Source: Sphingomonas phyllosphaerae
GTDB taxonomy: Bacteria > Pseudomonadota > Alphaproteobacteria > Sphingomonadales > Sphingomonadaceae
Assembly: GCF_029623345.1 (NCBI RefSeq)
Contig: NZ_JAPYKH010000003.1
Span: 186,001 to 250,000 of the forward strand
DNA: 64,000 nt
Reading direction: 5' to 3'
Position 1 is the first letter of the stretch. Each line of letters begins with the position of its first letter. The translations under genes were made by a program, and so were the position numbers. The notes beneath the pieces were generated by a model. That model was not told the DNA's origin. It did no database searches and saw nothing but the letters and a program-made list of their open reading frames with translations. Of the stretch, positions 39,908 through 48,500 are shown one piece after another.

Positions 39908-40580
39908 ACAATGTCTCGATCGAGTCGAAGCCGGCATCGACCTCGCGGAACTTGCGGCGAACGCGTTTGATATGGCTGTCGATAGTGCGGTCGTCGACGT
40001 AGATGTCGTCCTGATAGGCCGCGTCCATCAGCTGGTTGCGCGTCTTCACGATGCCGGGGCGCTGCGCCAGCGTCTCAAGGATCAGGAACTCGGTGACGGT
40101 CAGCGTCACGTCATGGCCGTCCCAGCTGACCCGGTGGCGCGCCGGATCCATCACCAGCCGGCCGCGCTCGATCGGGCCCTGCGCAGCGGCATCCTCACCG
40201 CCAGGCGCGGCACTGCTCTCGGTGCGGCGCAGGATGGCGCGGATGCGCGCGATCAGCAGCCGCTGGCTGAACGGCTTGGCAATATAATCGTCCGCCCCCA
40301 TCGCCAGCCCGAGCGCCTCGTCGAGCTCGTCGTCCTTGCTGGTGAGGAAGATCACGGGGACGCGGCTCTTCTCGCGCAATCGCCGCAGCAGCTCGAGCCC
40401 GTCCATCCGCGGCATCTTGATGTCGAAGATCGCGAGATCGGGCGGGTTGTCGGTAAGCGCCTTTAGCGCCGCCTCGCCGTCCGAATAGACCCGCGTCAGG
40501 AACCCCTCGGCCTGCAGTGCGATTGACACCGAAGTGAGGATGTTGCGATCGTCGTCGACCAGCGCGATCGTGGCCGTCAT
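39876..40580 (-). CDS. chvI: DNA-binding response regulator ChvI
   Basis: OmpR-type regulator, 234 residues. Receiver (residues 1-120) with VDDDRN, phosphoacceptor in [20 protein letters not shown] and YIAKPFS. Winged-helix DNA-binding domain (about 140-232) with [20 protein letters not shown] 40580 gives [13 protein letters not shown]; the frame continues open upstream, but that is antisense GC bias over pckA. It is divergent from pckA; ChvI family members regulate envelope, acid-stress and metabolic genes. Confidence 0.95.
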   Translation of the reverse strand: MTATIALVDDDRNILTSVSIALQAEGFLTRVYSDGEAALKALTDNPPDLAIFDIKMPRMDGLELLRRLREKSRVPVIFLTSKDDELDEALGLAMGADDYIAKPFSQRLLIARIRAILRRTESSAAPGGEDAAAQGPIERGRLVMDPARHRVSWDGHDVTLTVTEFLILETLAQRPGIVKTRNQLMDAAYQDDIYVDDRTIDSHIKRVRRKFREVDAGFDSIETLYGAGYRFSEE

Positions 40581-40658
40581 CGAGGGATCCGGGTCATAGC
40601 TCCGGTGGGTAGTCCAAAGCGCGCGCCCGCTCAATGGGACGCGACAAACTGCAGCAGG

Positions 40659-40714
40659 ATGGTGTTTAACATGTTTGACGCGACCGCATGCGCCGCGTAA
40701 AACATGTTTAGCAC
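40659..40714. promoter_or_regulatory. Twin near-palindromic site between chvI and pckA
   Basis: Two copies of GTNNAACATGTTTNNC: AACATGTTT at 40668-40676 and 40701-40709, centre to centre 33 bp, which is about three helical turns. Each core AACATGTT is symmetric, as for a dimeric regulator. The site is 50 to 90 bases upstream of pckA. The regulator is unknown; it might be ChvI or a repressor of gluconeogenesis genes. Confidence 0.6.
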
Positions 40715-40758
40715 AAGCCACTTCGCGAGGGCGTGGCGGCGAAGCAGAGGATAGACCA

Positions 40759-42366
40759 TTGAGCGATCGCATTCCGGACGCCGGGCTCGAGGCACAGGGT
40801 ATCGAGACTCGCGCCACGCTCCACTGGAACCTGGTCACCGCGCGGCTGGTCGAGGCCGCGGTGGCGCGCAACGAGGGCAAGCTTTCCGCCGACGGGCCGC
40901 TGGTGGTCGAGACCGGGCAGCACACCGGCCGCTCGGCACAGGACAAGTTCATCGTGCGCGATGCCGAGACCGAGGCGAGCGTGTGGTGGGGCAAGTCGAA
41001 CAAGGCGATGACGCCCGACCATTTCGCCGCGCTGAAGGAGGACTTCGTCACCGCACTGCGTGCCAAGAGCGATCTGTTCGTGCAGGACCTGTACGGCGGC
41101 TCTCAGCCGGGCCATCGCGTCCGCGTCCGCGTGATCAACGAGCTGGCGTGGCACAACCTCTTCATCCGTACCATGCTCGTCCGACCCGAAGAGCGTGAGC
41201 TCAAGAACTTCGTCGCCGACTACACGATCATCGACCTGCCGAGCTTCCGCGCCGACCCGGCGCGCCACGGCTGTCGCAGCGAGACCGTGATCGCGGTGAA
41301 CATGAGCGAGAAGCTCGTGCTGATCGGGGGCACGCGCTACGCCGGCGAGATGAAGAAGTCGGTGTTCGGCATCCTCAACTATCTGCTGCCTCCGACCGGG
41401 GTGATGCCGATGCACTGCTCGGCGAACATGGGCGCGGACGGACGCACCGCGGTGTTCTTCGGTTTGTCGGGCACGGGCAAGACGACGCTGTCGGCTGATC
41501 CCAAGCGCACGCTGATCGGCGACGACGAGCACGGCTGGTCCGACGACGCGGTCTTCAACTTCGAGGGCGGCTGCTACGCGAAGATGATCCGCCTCTCGCG
41601 CGAGGCCGAGCCCGAGATCTTCGCCACTACCAAGCGCTTCGGGACCGTGCTCGAGAACGTCGTGATGGACGAGGTGACACGCCAGCTCGACCTCGACGAC
41701 AATTCGCTCGCGGAGAACAGCCGCGGCGCCTATCCGATCGACTTCATTCCCAACACGTCCGAGCGCAACATGGGCGGCACGCCGCGCAGCATCGTGATGC
41801 TGACCGCGGACGCTTATGGCATCCTGCCGCCGATCGCCAAGCTGACCCCCGATCAGGCGATGTACCACTTCTTATCCGGCTACACCGCGCGTGTCGCGGG
41901 CACCGAGATGGGCGTGACTGAGCCCGACGCCACCTTCTCGACCTGTTTCGGCGCGCCCTTCATGCCGCGCCACCCATCGATTTACGGCAATCTCCTCAAA
42001 GAGCGGATCGCGCGCGGCGGGGTCGACTGCTGGCTGGTCAACACCGGCTGGACCGGCGGCAAGTACGGCGTCGGCCATCGTATGCCGATCAAGGCGACCC
42101 GCGCGCTGCTCGACGCCGCGCTCGACGGCAGCCTCAACCATGCCGAATTCCGCACCGACCCAAATTTCGGGTTCAAGGTGCCGGTAGGGGTGCCGGGCGT
42201 CGACAGCGCGATCCTCGACCCGCGCGCGACCTGGGCGGACAAGTCTGCCTATGATGCCGCCGCGGCGCGGCTGGTCGACCTGTTCAACGATAACTTCGCG
42301 CAATTCGCCGAGCACGTCGACCAGGGCGTGCGCGACGCCGCGCCGAGGGGGGTCGCGGCGATGTGA
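40759..42366 (+). CDS. pckA: Phosphoenolpyruvate carboxykinase (ATP)
   Basis: Converts oxaloacetate to PEP using ATP, the entry to gluconeogenesis. The 535-residue protein has the kinase-1a P-loop [18 protein letters not shown], the kinase-2 block LIGDDEHGW, substrate residues in TGRSAQDKF and the C-terminal [12 protein letters not shown] motif. It starts at TTG 40759, preceded by AGAGG at about ten bases. It is divergent from chvI and shares a regulatory region with the twin site. The gene pair chvI-pckA is a conserved alphaproteobacterial neighbourhood. Confidence 0.96.
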   Translation: MSDRIPDAGLEAQGIETRATLHWNLVTARLVEAAVARNEGKLSADGPLVVETGQHTGRSAQDKFIVRDAETEASVWWGKSNKAMTPDHFAALKEDFVTALRAKSDLFVQDLYGGSQPGHRVRVRVINELAWHNLFIRTMLVRPEERELKNFVADYTIIDLPSFRADPARHGCRSETVIAVNMSEKLVLIGGTRYAGEMKKSVFGILNYLLPPTGVMPMHCSANMGADGRTAVFFGLSGTGKTTLSADPKRTLIGDDEHGWSDDAVFNFEGGCYAKMIRLSREAEPEIFATTKRFGTVLENVVMDEVTRQLDLDDNSLAENSRGAYPIDFIPNTSERNMGGTPRSIVMLTADAYGILPPIAKLTPDQAMYHFLSGYTARVAGTEMGVTEPDATFSTCFGAPFMPRHPSIYGNLLKERIARGGVDCWLVNTGWTGGKYGVGHRMPIKATRALLDAALDGSLNHAEFRTDPNFGFKVPVGVPGVDSAILDPRATWADKSAYDAAAARLVDLFNDNFAQFAEHVDQGVRDAAPRGVAAM

Positions 42367-42733
42367 AAGGTTTGAGGGAACGCGAAGCCGCGAAGGGTTC
42401 GATCGGCGTGGGAGCACGCGTCGGGCGGCTCTGCGGCAAATGCTCCCCGCCCGGCGTGGGAAAGTCGGTCAACGCTGGCTTTCGCCGGCGCTCTGCCGCG
42501 CGCCGTCCGGGGCAACCCTCTCCAAACCTTTACGTGACACTGTCTTCCTCGTGCCCCGGCCACGTTTGGCGCAGTCGGCTACCCGCGGCGGTCGAGCGAC
42601 AACCGCTATCCCAAGCGAGCGCCGGCTTGTGCCGGCTTCCAAGCTCGAGGTGCAACAGCTCAACGGCCTCAACGAGAAGCGCCGCCCAAGTCCCTCGACG
42701 CGGGCGGCGCTCCTGTTTCAGCTCAGGCTTTGA
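42367..42733. other. Intergenic region after pckA
   Basis: 367 bases between convergent genes, with no gene seen. It includes a hairpin at about 42678-42711 (listed separately) and a smaller GCCGGC-ttgt-GCCGGC hairpin near 42630. Confidence 0.5.
42678..42711. terminator. Hairpin between convergent genes
   Basis: Ten-base-pair stem AGCGCCGCCC/GGGCGGCGCT with a 14-base loop, lying 23 bases beyond the stop of the minus-strand gene and about 310 bases beyond pckA. On the plus strand it is followed by CCTGTTT. It could end transcription from either side; no long T-run is present. Confidence 0.5.
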
Positions 42734-43447
42734 TCAGCGCGGCTTGCGCTTGGCCTTGGTTGTCGTGGTGGTCGCGCCCGGCGCGCTCGTCGAGGCGTCG
42801 GCGGTGGTGCCCGGCGTCGACGCGCTCTCGGTACCGGTCGCGGCAGTGGTGCCGGCAGCCATGTCTCCCGCCGTGGTCGAGGAGGTCGCCGACGAAGCGC
42901 TGGCGTTGCCGCCACCTGCCGCGGTCATCGCCGCTTTGAGCTGCGCCGCGGTCATGCCGAGCACGATACCCTGCGGACCAGGCCCGAAGCCGCTGGTCGG
43001 CAGCATGACCGGACCGTCGGCAGTGGTGAGCGTCACCCCGCTGGCGTCGACCGACTTGATCGTACCGAGCTGCGTGCCGCCGGTACCATAAACGGTGGCG
43101 CCGGGGACGAGCTTCGACTTGAAGTCGGCCGAGGCCTGCTCCTGTTGCTGCCCGGCGGCGGCCTCAAGCTGCGCCTTGGTCATCGCCAGCACCGGGCCCT
43201 GTGCGCCCTGACCAAGCGAGGTCAGCGGGATCGCCGCCTTGACGGTGCCGGTGTTGACCACCGCGTTGGTGCCGTCGGTGCTCTCAACGGTGCCGACGAC
43301 GCCGCCCGAGGTGTCGTAGACGGTGGCGCCGGCGGCGACCGGGGCCGCACCCGTGGCAGGCGCCTGGGCCGGCGCCGCCGCTTGCGCCAGCGCGGTCCCG
43401 GGAAGGGCAGCGGCGGAAGCGAGGGCGAAAACGGCGAAGTGCTTCAC
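42734..43447 (-). CDS. Exported protein with a duplicated ~70-residue domain
   Basis: A 237-residue protein of unknown function. Signal peptide from GTG 43447 (MKHFAVFALASAAALPGTALA), start supported by AAGGAG seven bases upstream. The mature protein has two copies of one unit. Copy 1 (about residues 40-110) has GATVYDTSGGVVGTVESTDG and ends PVLAMTKAQLEAA. Copy 2 (about 115-185) has GATVYGTGGTQLGTIKSVDA and ends IVLGMTAAQLKAAM. The unit resembles PRC-barrel-type beta domains. The C-terminus is a Ser/Thr/Ala/Gly-rich low-complexity tail ending in KAKRKPR. Likely cell-envelope. Confidence 0.8.
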   Translation of the reverse strand: MKHFAVFALASAAALPGTALAQAAAPAQAPATGAAPVAAGATVYDTSGGVVGTVESTDGTNAVVNTGTVKAAIPLTSLGQGAQGPVLAMTKAQLEAAAGQQQEQASADFKSKLVPGATVYGTGGTQLGTIKSVDASGVTLTTADGPVMLPTSGFGPGPQGIVLGMTAAQLKAAMTAAGGGNASASSATSSTTAGDMAAGTTAATGTESASTPGTTADASTSAPGATTTTTKAKRKPR

Positions 43448-43607
43448 GAGAAACTCCTTTGGTCGTTTGCAAATAGTTATCGCTGCTGAAACGATCACGT
43501 CACAGCGAGGGTTCCCGGTGATGGCCGACTCGCCCTGCACCTGCGGTGAACCGCCTGTTCATCGAACAGCCGTTCCCTTCCTGTTCTCACTGCGCTACGA
43601 TCCCGCC

Positions 43608-44984
43608 ATGGCGAAGATCAACAAGCGATATGTCTGCCAGTCGTGTGGCTCGGTCACCCACCGTTGGCAGGGGCAATGCGCCGACTGTTCGGAGTGGAAC
43701 ACCTTGATGGAGGAGGTGCCGGTCACCGCCACGCCCTTCCAGGCCAAGCACAATCTACAAGGCGGCGGGCGGACGATCGCGCTCGTCGGGCTCGACGCGG
43801 AGATCGCGCTGCCGCCGCGCACTTCGTTCGGCATCGCCGAGTTCGACCGCGCGCTCGGCGGCGGGCTGGTGGCGGGATCGGCGACGCTGATCGGCGGCGA
43901 TCCCGGCATCGGCAAGTCGACGCTGCTCCTCCAGGCCGCAGCGGCACTCGCCCGGCGCGGGCACGACGTCGCATACGTCTCCGGCGAGGAGGCCGCCGAC
44001 CAGGTGCGGCTGCGTGCGCGTCGCCTCGGGCTGGGCGACGCGCCGGTGAGGCTCGCCGCCGCCACCTCGACGCGCGACATCCTCACCACGCTGTCGCAGG
44101 ACCGCCCGCCCGCGCTGCTGGTGATCGACTCGATCCAGACGATGCACTCCGATCTGATCGAGGGCGCGCCTGGTACGGTCAGCCAGGTCCGCGCCAGCGC
44201 GCAGGAGTTGATCCGCTTCGCCAAGGAGCGCGGCACCGCGGTGGTGCTGGTCGGCCATGTCACCAAGGACGGCACGATCGCGGGGCCGCGCGTGCTCGAA
44301 CATATGGTCGACACGGTGCTGAGCTTCGAGGGCGAGCGCAGCCACCAATATCGCATCTTGCGTAGCCTCAAGAACCGCTTCGGTGGCACCGATGAGATCG
44401 GCGTCTTCGCGATGGTGGCCGAAGGACTGGAGGAAGTGTCCAATCCCTCGGCCCTGTTCCTCACCCAGCGTGACGAGGGCGTGACCGGCGCCACGGTCTT
44501 TCCCGCGCTGGAGGGCACGCGCCCGGTGCTGGTCGAGATCCAGGCGCTGGTGGTGCGGCTCGCCAGCGGGGCGACGCCGCGGCGCGCGGTGGTCGGCTGG
44601 GACTCGGGCCGGCTGGCGATGATCCTGGCGGTGCTGGAGGCGCGCTGCGGGCTCAGCTTCTCGACCTGCGAGGTGTATCTCAACGTCGCGGGTGGGTATC
44701 GCGTGCAGGATCCGGCGGCCGACCTCGCAGTCGCGGCGGCGCTGGTGTCGGCGTTGAGCGAGCGGCCGGTGCCCGCTGACGCGGTGGCGTTCGGCGAGAT
44801 CGCGCTGTCGGGCGAGCTGCGCCCGGTCGCGCACGCGCCGCTGCGACTGAAGGAGGCGGCCAAGCTTGGCTTCGAGCGTGCCCTGCTGCCGGACAGCGCG
44901 GCGGGGGCGGAGCGCGATGTAATGCGACGGTCGAGCTTCCGGACCTTGGGGCAGTTCGTCGATCATCTGCTGGGGAGAGGGTGA
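43608..44984 (+). CDS. radA: DNA repair protein RadA
   Basis: RecA-like ATPase that promotes branch migration and recombination intermediates' processing. The 458-residue protein has the N-terminal C4 zinc finger CQSCGSVTHRWQGQCADC, Walker A GGDPGIGKSTLL, the RadA-specific KNRFG motif (SLKNRFGGTDEIGVF) and a C-terminal Lon-like domain (about 310-455, without protease activity). ATG 43608 gives MAKINKRYVCQSCG. It is divergent from the duplicated-domain protein. Confidence 0.97.
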   Translation: MAKINKRYVCQSCGSVTHRWQGQCADCSEWNTLMEEVPVTATPFQAKHNLQGGGRTIALVGLDAEIALPPRTSFGIAEFDRALGGGLVAGSATLIGGDPGIGKSTLLLQAAAALARRGHDVAYVSGEEAADQVRLRARRLGLGDAPVRLAAATSTRDILTTLSQDRPPALLVIDSIQTMHSDLIEGAPGTVSQVRASAQELIRFAKERGTAVVLVGHVTKDGTIAGPRVLEHMVDTVLSFEGERSHQYRILRSLKNRFGGTDEIGVFAMVAEGLEEVSNPSALFLTQRDEGVTGATVFPALEGTRPVLVEIQALVVRLASGATPRRAVVGWDSGRLAMILAVLEARCGLSFSTCEVYLNVAGGYRVQDPAADLAVAAALVSALSERPVPADAVAFGEIALSGELRPVAHAPLRLKEAAKLGFERALLPDSAAGAERDVMRRSSFRTLGQFVDHLLGRG

Positions 44985-45006
44985 AGAGACACGATCGGCG
45001 AACCCA

Positions 45007-45029
45007 ATCCTCCCCGTCCCGGGGAGGAT
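45007..45029. repeat. Short palindrome after radA
   Basis: Perfect 9-bp arms ATCCTCCCC-gtccc-GGGGAGGAT, 22 bases beyond radA's stop. Such CCTCCCC/GGGGAGG hairpins recur in alphaproteobacterial intergenic DNA. It may attenuate transcription into cvpA; there is no T-run. Confidence 0.6.
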
Positions 45030-45150
45030 CTGTGCGGAACGTCCGGTGCGACGTACTCACCAGTTTGAGCCGCCTCGTCGCGTTCGCCGCACCCGCTCTC
45101 GCCGCAACTCGCGCTGGCCCCCGCCGCCGCCACGCCATATGGGTGCGCGG

Positions 45151-45711
45151 ATGGATTTGCAGGGGCTCGACATCGCCGTGCTCGCCGCGGTGGCGCTGAC
45201 CGCGCTCGGCGGCGTGCGGCGTGGTTTCGTCGGCGAGGTGCTGGCGCTGTTCGCCTGGGTGGCGATGGTGTTCGCGCTCAAGATCTTCCATTTGCCGCTT
45301 GCGCGCGCCCTCAGCGGCTCGGTCGGCAGCGCCTCCGGAGCGGCGGTGCTGGCCTTCGTGATCCTCACCGCCGGCACCTATGTCCTCAGCAAGATCGTGG
45401 TGAATGCGGTGGCGCGGCGCACCCGCACCTCGGTGCTCGGCCCGATCGACCGCGCGTTGGGGTTCGGGTTCGGTGCGCTCAAGGGGTTGATCCTGGCCAG
45501 CCTCGCCTATCTTCTGATGATCCTCGTGCTCGACACGACGGGCGGCGGGCCGTCGCACCGGCCGGCGTGGCTGACGCAGGCGCGGACCTACCCGCTGCTC
45601 AGCGCGACGAGCGCGTCGATCGCCGATTTCGTCGATCGTCGGCGGCGCGGCGAGCCCGTCTTCGCGCCACGTGTCCCGCCGCGGCCGGCCAGAGAGAGCA
45701 GAGCGTCATGA
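45151..45711 (+). CDS. cvpA: CvpA family membrane protein
   Basis: A 186-residue inner-membrane protein with four hydrophobic spans (about residues 5-22, 26-46, 60-82, 100-122). It carries the CvpA-family pattern VRRGFVGEVLALFAWV and DRALGFGFGALKGLIL. CvpA is named for colicin V production in E. coli; its true role is unclear and may relate to envelope homeostasis. ATG 45151 is the likeliest start; 45139 is an alternative. The stop overlaps the next gene's ATG (ATGA). Confidence 0.88.
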   Translation: MDLQGLDIAVLAAVALTALGGVRRGFVGEVLALFAWVAMVFALKIFHLPLARALSGSVGSASGAAVLAFVILTAGTYVLSKIVVNAVARRTRTSVLGPIDRALGFGFGALKGLILASLAYLLMILVLDTTGGGPSHRPAWLTQARTYPLLSATSASIADFVDRRRRGEPVFAPRVPPRPARESRAS

Positions 45712-46148
45712 GCCTCGACCTGTACACTCCCGAGATCAGCGCGCTCGCCATCGGCAACCCTTATCCCGAGCGGCTCGCCGGCCCCGCGGGTTCGGCGGAG
45801 AAGCGCTCGCCGATCTGCGGCAGCCGCGTGACGGTGGACGTCGATCTCGACGGCGACGGGCGAGTGGCGGCGCTGGGCACGCAAGTGCGCGCCTGCCTGC
45901 TCGGCCAGGCTTCGGCGACGCTACTGGCGCAGCACGCAATCGGCCGCACGCCCGAGGAGCTGGCGGCGGCGCGCGACGCGCTCACCGCCTGGCTCGCCGG
46001 CACCGGCGACACGCCCGACTGGCCCGGCATCGCGATCTTCGCGCCCGGGCTCAAGCTCACCGCGCGCCATCCTTCGATCCGGCTTGCGTTCGAAGCGGCG
46101 GCGGAAGCAGCCGAACAGGCGCGCGCCGCGAGCAAGGTCGTGGTCTGA
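45708..46148 (+). CDS. Iron-sulfur cluster assembly scaffold (NifU/IscU N-terminal-like) protein
   Basis: A 146-residue NifU_N-like protein. Two of the three classical scaffold cysteines are visible, in SPICGSRV (near 37) and VRACLLGQA (near 63). At the third cysteine position (IscU HCSVLA) the sequence reads ARHPSIRLAF, with His but no Cys. So it may bind or deliver clusters differently from canonical IscU. It overlaps cvpA's stop and its own TGA overlaps the antiporter ATG, so the three genes are coupled. Confidence 0.8.
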   Translation: MSLDLYTPEISALAIGNPYPERLAGPAGSAEKRSPICGSRVTVDVDLDGDGRVAALGTQVRACLLGQASATLLAQHAIGRTPEELAAARDALTAWLAGTGDTPDWPGIAIFAPGLKLTARHPSIRLAFEAAAEAAEQARAASKVVV

Positions 46149-47914
46149 TGGAGCACGCCGCCGACGGCTCGCTGGTTCGCGACGGGACGATCTTGCTCGG
46201 GGCGGGGCTGGTCTTCGTGCTGCTGTTCCGGCGGCTCGGTCTGGGCGCGACGCTGGGCTTCCTCGTCGCCGGCGCGCTAGTCGGGCCGCAGTTGCTGGGA
46301 CTGGTCGGCGACGCCGAGACCAAGCTGGGCTTCGCCGAGCTCGGCATCACCCTGCTGCTCTTCATCGTCGGGTTGGAGCTGAGCCCGACTCGGCTGTGGC
46401 GGCTCAAGGAGGATATTCTCGGGCTGGGTGCGATCCAGGTGATCGGCTGCGGTATCGCCATCGCCGCGATCCTCGCGCTTGCCGCCAAATTCTCGCTGGC
46501 CGCGGCGCTGGCGGTGGGCATGCCGCTGGCGCTGTCGTCGACCGCGCAGGTGCTGCCCATGCTGCAATCGTCAGGGCGGCTGCGCACGCCATTTGGTGAG
46601 CGCGCCTTCTCAATCCTGCTGTTCCAGGACCTGTCGATCATCCCGATGATCACGATCATCGCTGCGATGAGCCGCAACCCCGAGGCGGCGGCGGGGCCGC
46701 CCGGCTGGCTGCTGGTGGTCTATACCGTACTCGCCATTGCCGGCCTGGTCGCGGTGGGGCGTTTCGCGCTCCGCCCGTTGTTCCGGGGCATCGGCAATCT
46801 CGGCGAGCGCGAGATGTTCGTCTTCGCTGCGCTGTTCACAGTGATCGCCGCGGCGGCACTGATGGAGTGGCTCGGCCTCTCCACCGCGCTGGGCGCCTTT
46901 GTCGCGGGCGTGATGCTGGCGGACAGCCCCTACCGACATGAACTGGAGACCGACGTCGAGCCGTTCCGCTCGATCCTGCTCGGCCTGTTCTTTCTCGCGG
47001 TCGGGATGATGCTCGACCTTCACGCGATCGCCGAGCGGCCCTTCTTCGTGGTCGCGATGGCGGCGGCGTTGATCGCCACCAAGGCCGGGTTCATCACGCT
47101 GCTCGGGCGTGCCTTCCGCATGAAGTGGCGGCAGGCGGTAGCGCTCGGGCTGCTGCTGAGCCAGGGGGGCGAGTTCGGCTTCGTGCTGCTCGCCCAGGCG
47201 CAGAACGCGTATCTGATCGCCCCCGAGGCGGCGAGCCTGTTCGGCGCGATCATCACGCTGTCGATGGCGACAACGCCCTTTCTCATGATGTTCACCCGCC
47301 GCTTCCGCGAGGAGCCGATCGTCGCTGACGGGGCTCGTGACGGTCCCAAGGCGGACGGCGCCAATGCGATCATCGTCGGCTATGGCCGCTTCGGCCAGAC
47401 GGTCGGGCAGATGCTGATGATGCAGGACATCCCGGTCACGCTGATCGACACCGACATCGAGATGATCGACATTGCCGAGGAGTTCGGGTCCAAGGTCTAT
47501 TACGGTGACGGGACGCGGCTCGACCTGCTCCGTCAGGCCGGTGCGGCCGAGGCGGAGTTGATCATGTTTTGCATGGACGGCGACCAGCTCGACCTCGGCC
47601 AGCTCGAGGCCATCCACGAAGCCTTCCCGCGTGCCGCGATCTACGTCCGCACGTTCGACCGGCGCGCGCTGGTGCGGCTCAAGCCGGGGCCCGCGCGCGC
47701 GGTGGTGCGCGAGGTACTGGAGTCGGCGATCCGCATGGCGCGGCTGGCGATGGAGGGGCTGGGCGTCTTGCCCAGCGAGATCGATCGCGCCGAGCAGATG
47801 TACCGCGCGCGCGACCGCGAGCGGCTGCGCATCCAGATCGAGGCGGGCGACATCCGCGCCGCGCGCGCGCTGGTCGCCGAGCAGGCGCCATGGGGCGGGG
47901 GGCAGCGCGAGTGA
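46148..47914 (+). CDS. CPA2 monovalent cation/proton antiporter with TrkA-N domain
   Basis: A 588-residue KefB/KefC-type transporter. About twelve membrane spans are in residues 10-400, with the family motifs GLELSP and GVMLADSPYRHELE. The cytosolic RCK/TrkA-N domain starts near residue 405 (NAIIVGYGRFGQTVGQMLM) and has a nucleotide fold (GxGxxG). Probably potassium efflux in exchange for protons, gated by the RCK domain. Overlaps both neighbours by one to four bases. Whether it responds to glutathione adducts as KefB/C do cannot be told. Confidence 0.88.
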   Translation: MEHAADGSLVRDGTILLGAGLVFVLLFRRLGLGATLGFLVAGALVGPQLLGLVGDAETKLGFAELGITLLLFIVGLELSPTRLWRLKEDILGLGAIQVIGCGIAIAAILALAAKFSLAAALAVGMPLALSSTAQVLPMLQSSGRLRTPFGERAFSILLFQDLSIIPMITIIAAMSRNPEAAAGPPGWLLVVYTVLAIAGLVAVGRFALRPLFRGIGNLGEREMFVFAALFTVIAAAALMEWLGLSTALGAFVAGVMLADSPYRHELETDVEPFRSILLGLFFLAVGMMLDLHAIAERPFFVVAMAAALIATKAGFITLLGRAFRMKWRQAVALGLLLSQGGEFGFVLLAQAQNAYLIAPEAASLFGAIITLSMATTPFLMMFTRRFREEPIVADGARDGPKADGANAIIVGYGRFGQTVGQMLMMQDIPVTLIDTDIEMIDIAEEFGSKVYYGDGTRLDLLRQAGAAEAELIMFCMDGDQLDLGQLEAIHEAFPRAAIYVRTFDRRALVRLKPGPARAVVREVLESAIRMARLAMEGLGVLPSEIDRAEQMYRARDRERLRIQIEAGDIRAARALVAEQAPWGGGQRE

Positions 47915-48243
47915 GCTGGTTGATGGTCGTGGCGGCCTTGTCGGGCGCGCTGGCGGTGGGCGCGGGCGCGTTCGGTGCGCACGGCGCGAGCGGCGCGGCG
48001 GTGGAATGGCTTAAGACCGGAAGTCATTATCAGCTGGTCCACGCGGTCGCCGCGCTAGTGGCGCTGCGGCTGGAGGCGCGCGGGCCGGCGTGGCTGTTCC
48101 TCGCCGGCGGCGCGCTGTTCGCGGGAACCTTGTACCTCATGGCACTTGGCCTGCCGCGTTGGCTCGGCGCAGTGACGCCGATCGGCGGCACGCTGCTGAT
48201 CGCGGGCTGGCTGTGGCTGGCGTGGAGCGGCATGCGGGGTTAG
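47911..48243 (+). CDS. DUF423 membrane protein
   Basis: A 110-residue protein with about four hydrophobic spans. The family motif GAFGAHGASG is at residues 17-26, with YQLVHAVAALVAL and the C-terminal PIGGTLLIAGWLWLAW. DUF423 (YgdD-like) function is unknown. GTG 47911 overlaps the antiporter stop, so it is coupled to it. Confidence 0.88.
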   Translation: MSWLMVVAALSGALAVGAGAFGAHGASGAAVEWLKTGSHYQLVHAVAALVALRLEARGPAWLFLAGGALFAGTLYLMALGLPRWLGAVTPIGGTLLIAGWLWLAWSGMRG

Positions 48244-48500
48244 ATCCTGGCTCATCGCACCGTCGGTCGCGTGCAGCATCCCCGCCGTGAGATAGGCACC
48301 GAGCGCGCCGATCGAGCCGCTTGCCCGCCAATCATCGCGCGGCGCGACTGCCGCTGTGACAGCTCGCCTGTCTGGGGTGGATAGCGCACGATCGCGCCAT
48401 CTCGAATCTGTTGTCCAAGAAGCAAGCCCTTCATCGCGGCACCGACCTTTGCATATCATGTCCGACGGATCGCAGCGCCCCATTCGCGCATTGCCCCGGC

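Noticed and set aside
40581..40758. Paired TTAA sites for CtrA between chvI and pckA
   Set aside because: The TTTAAC and TTTAGC elements do not have the TTAA-N7-TTAA spacing; the AACATGTTT twin repeat explains the region better.
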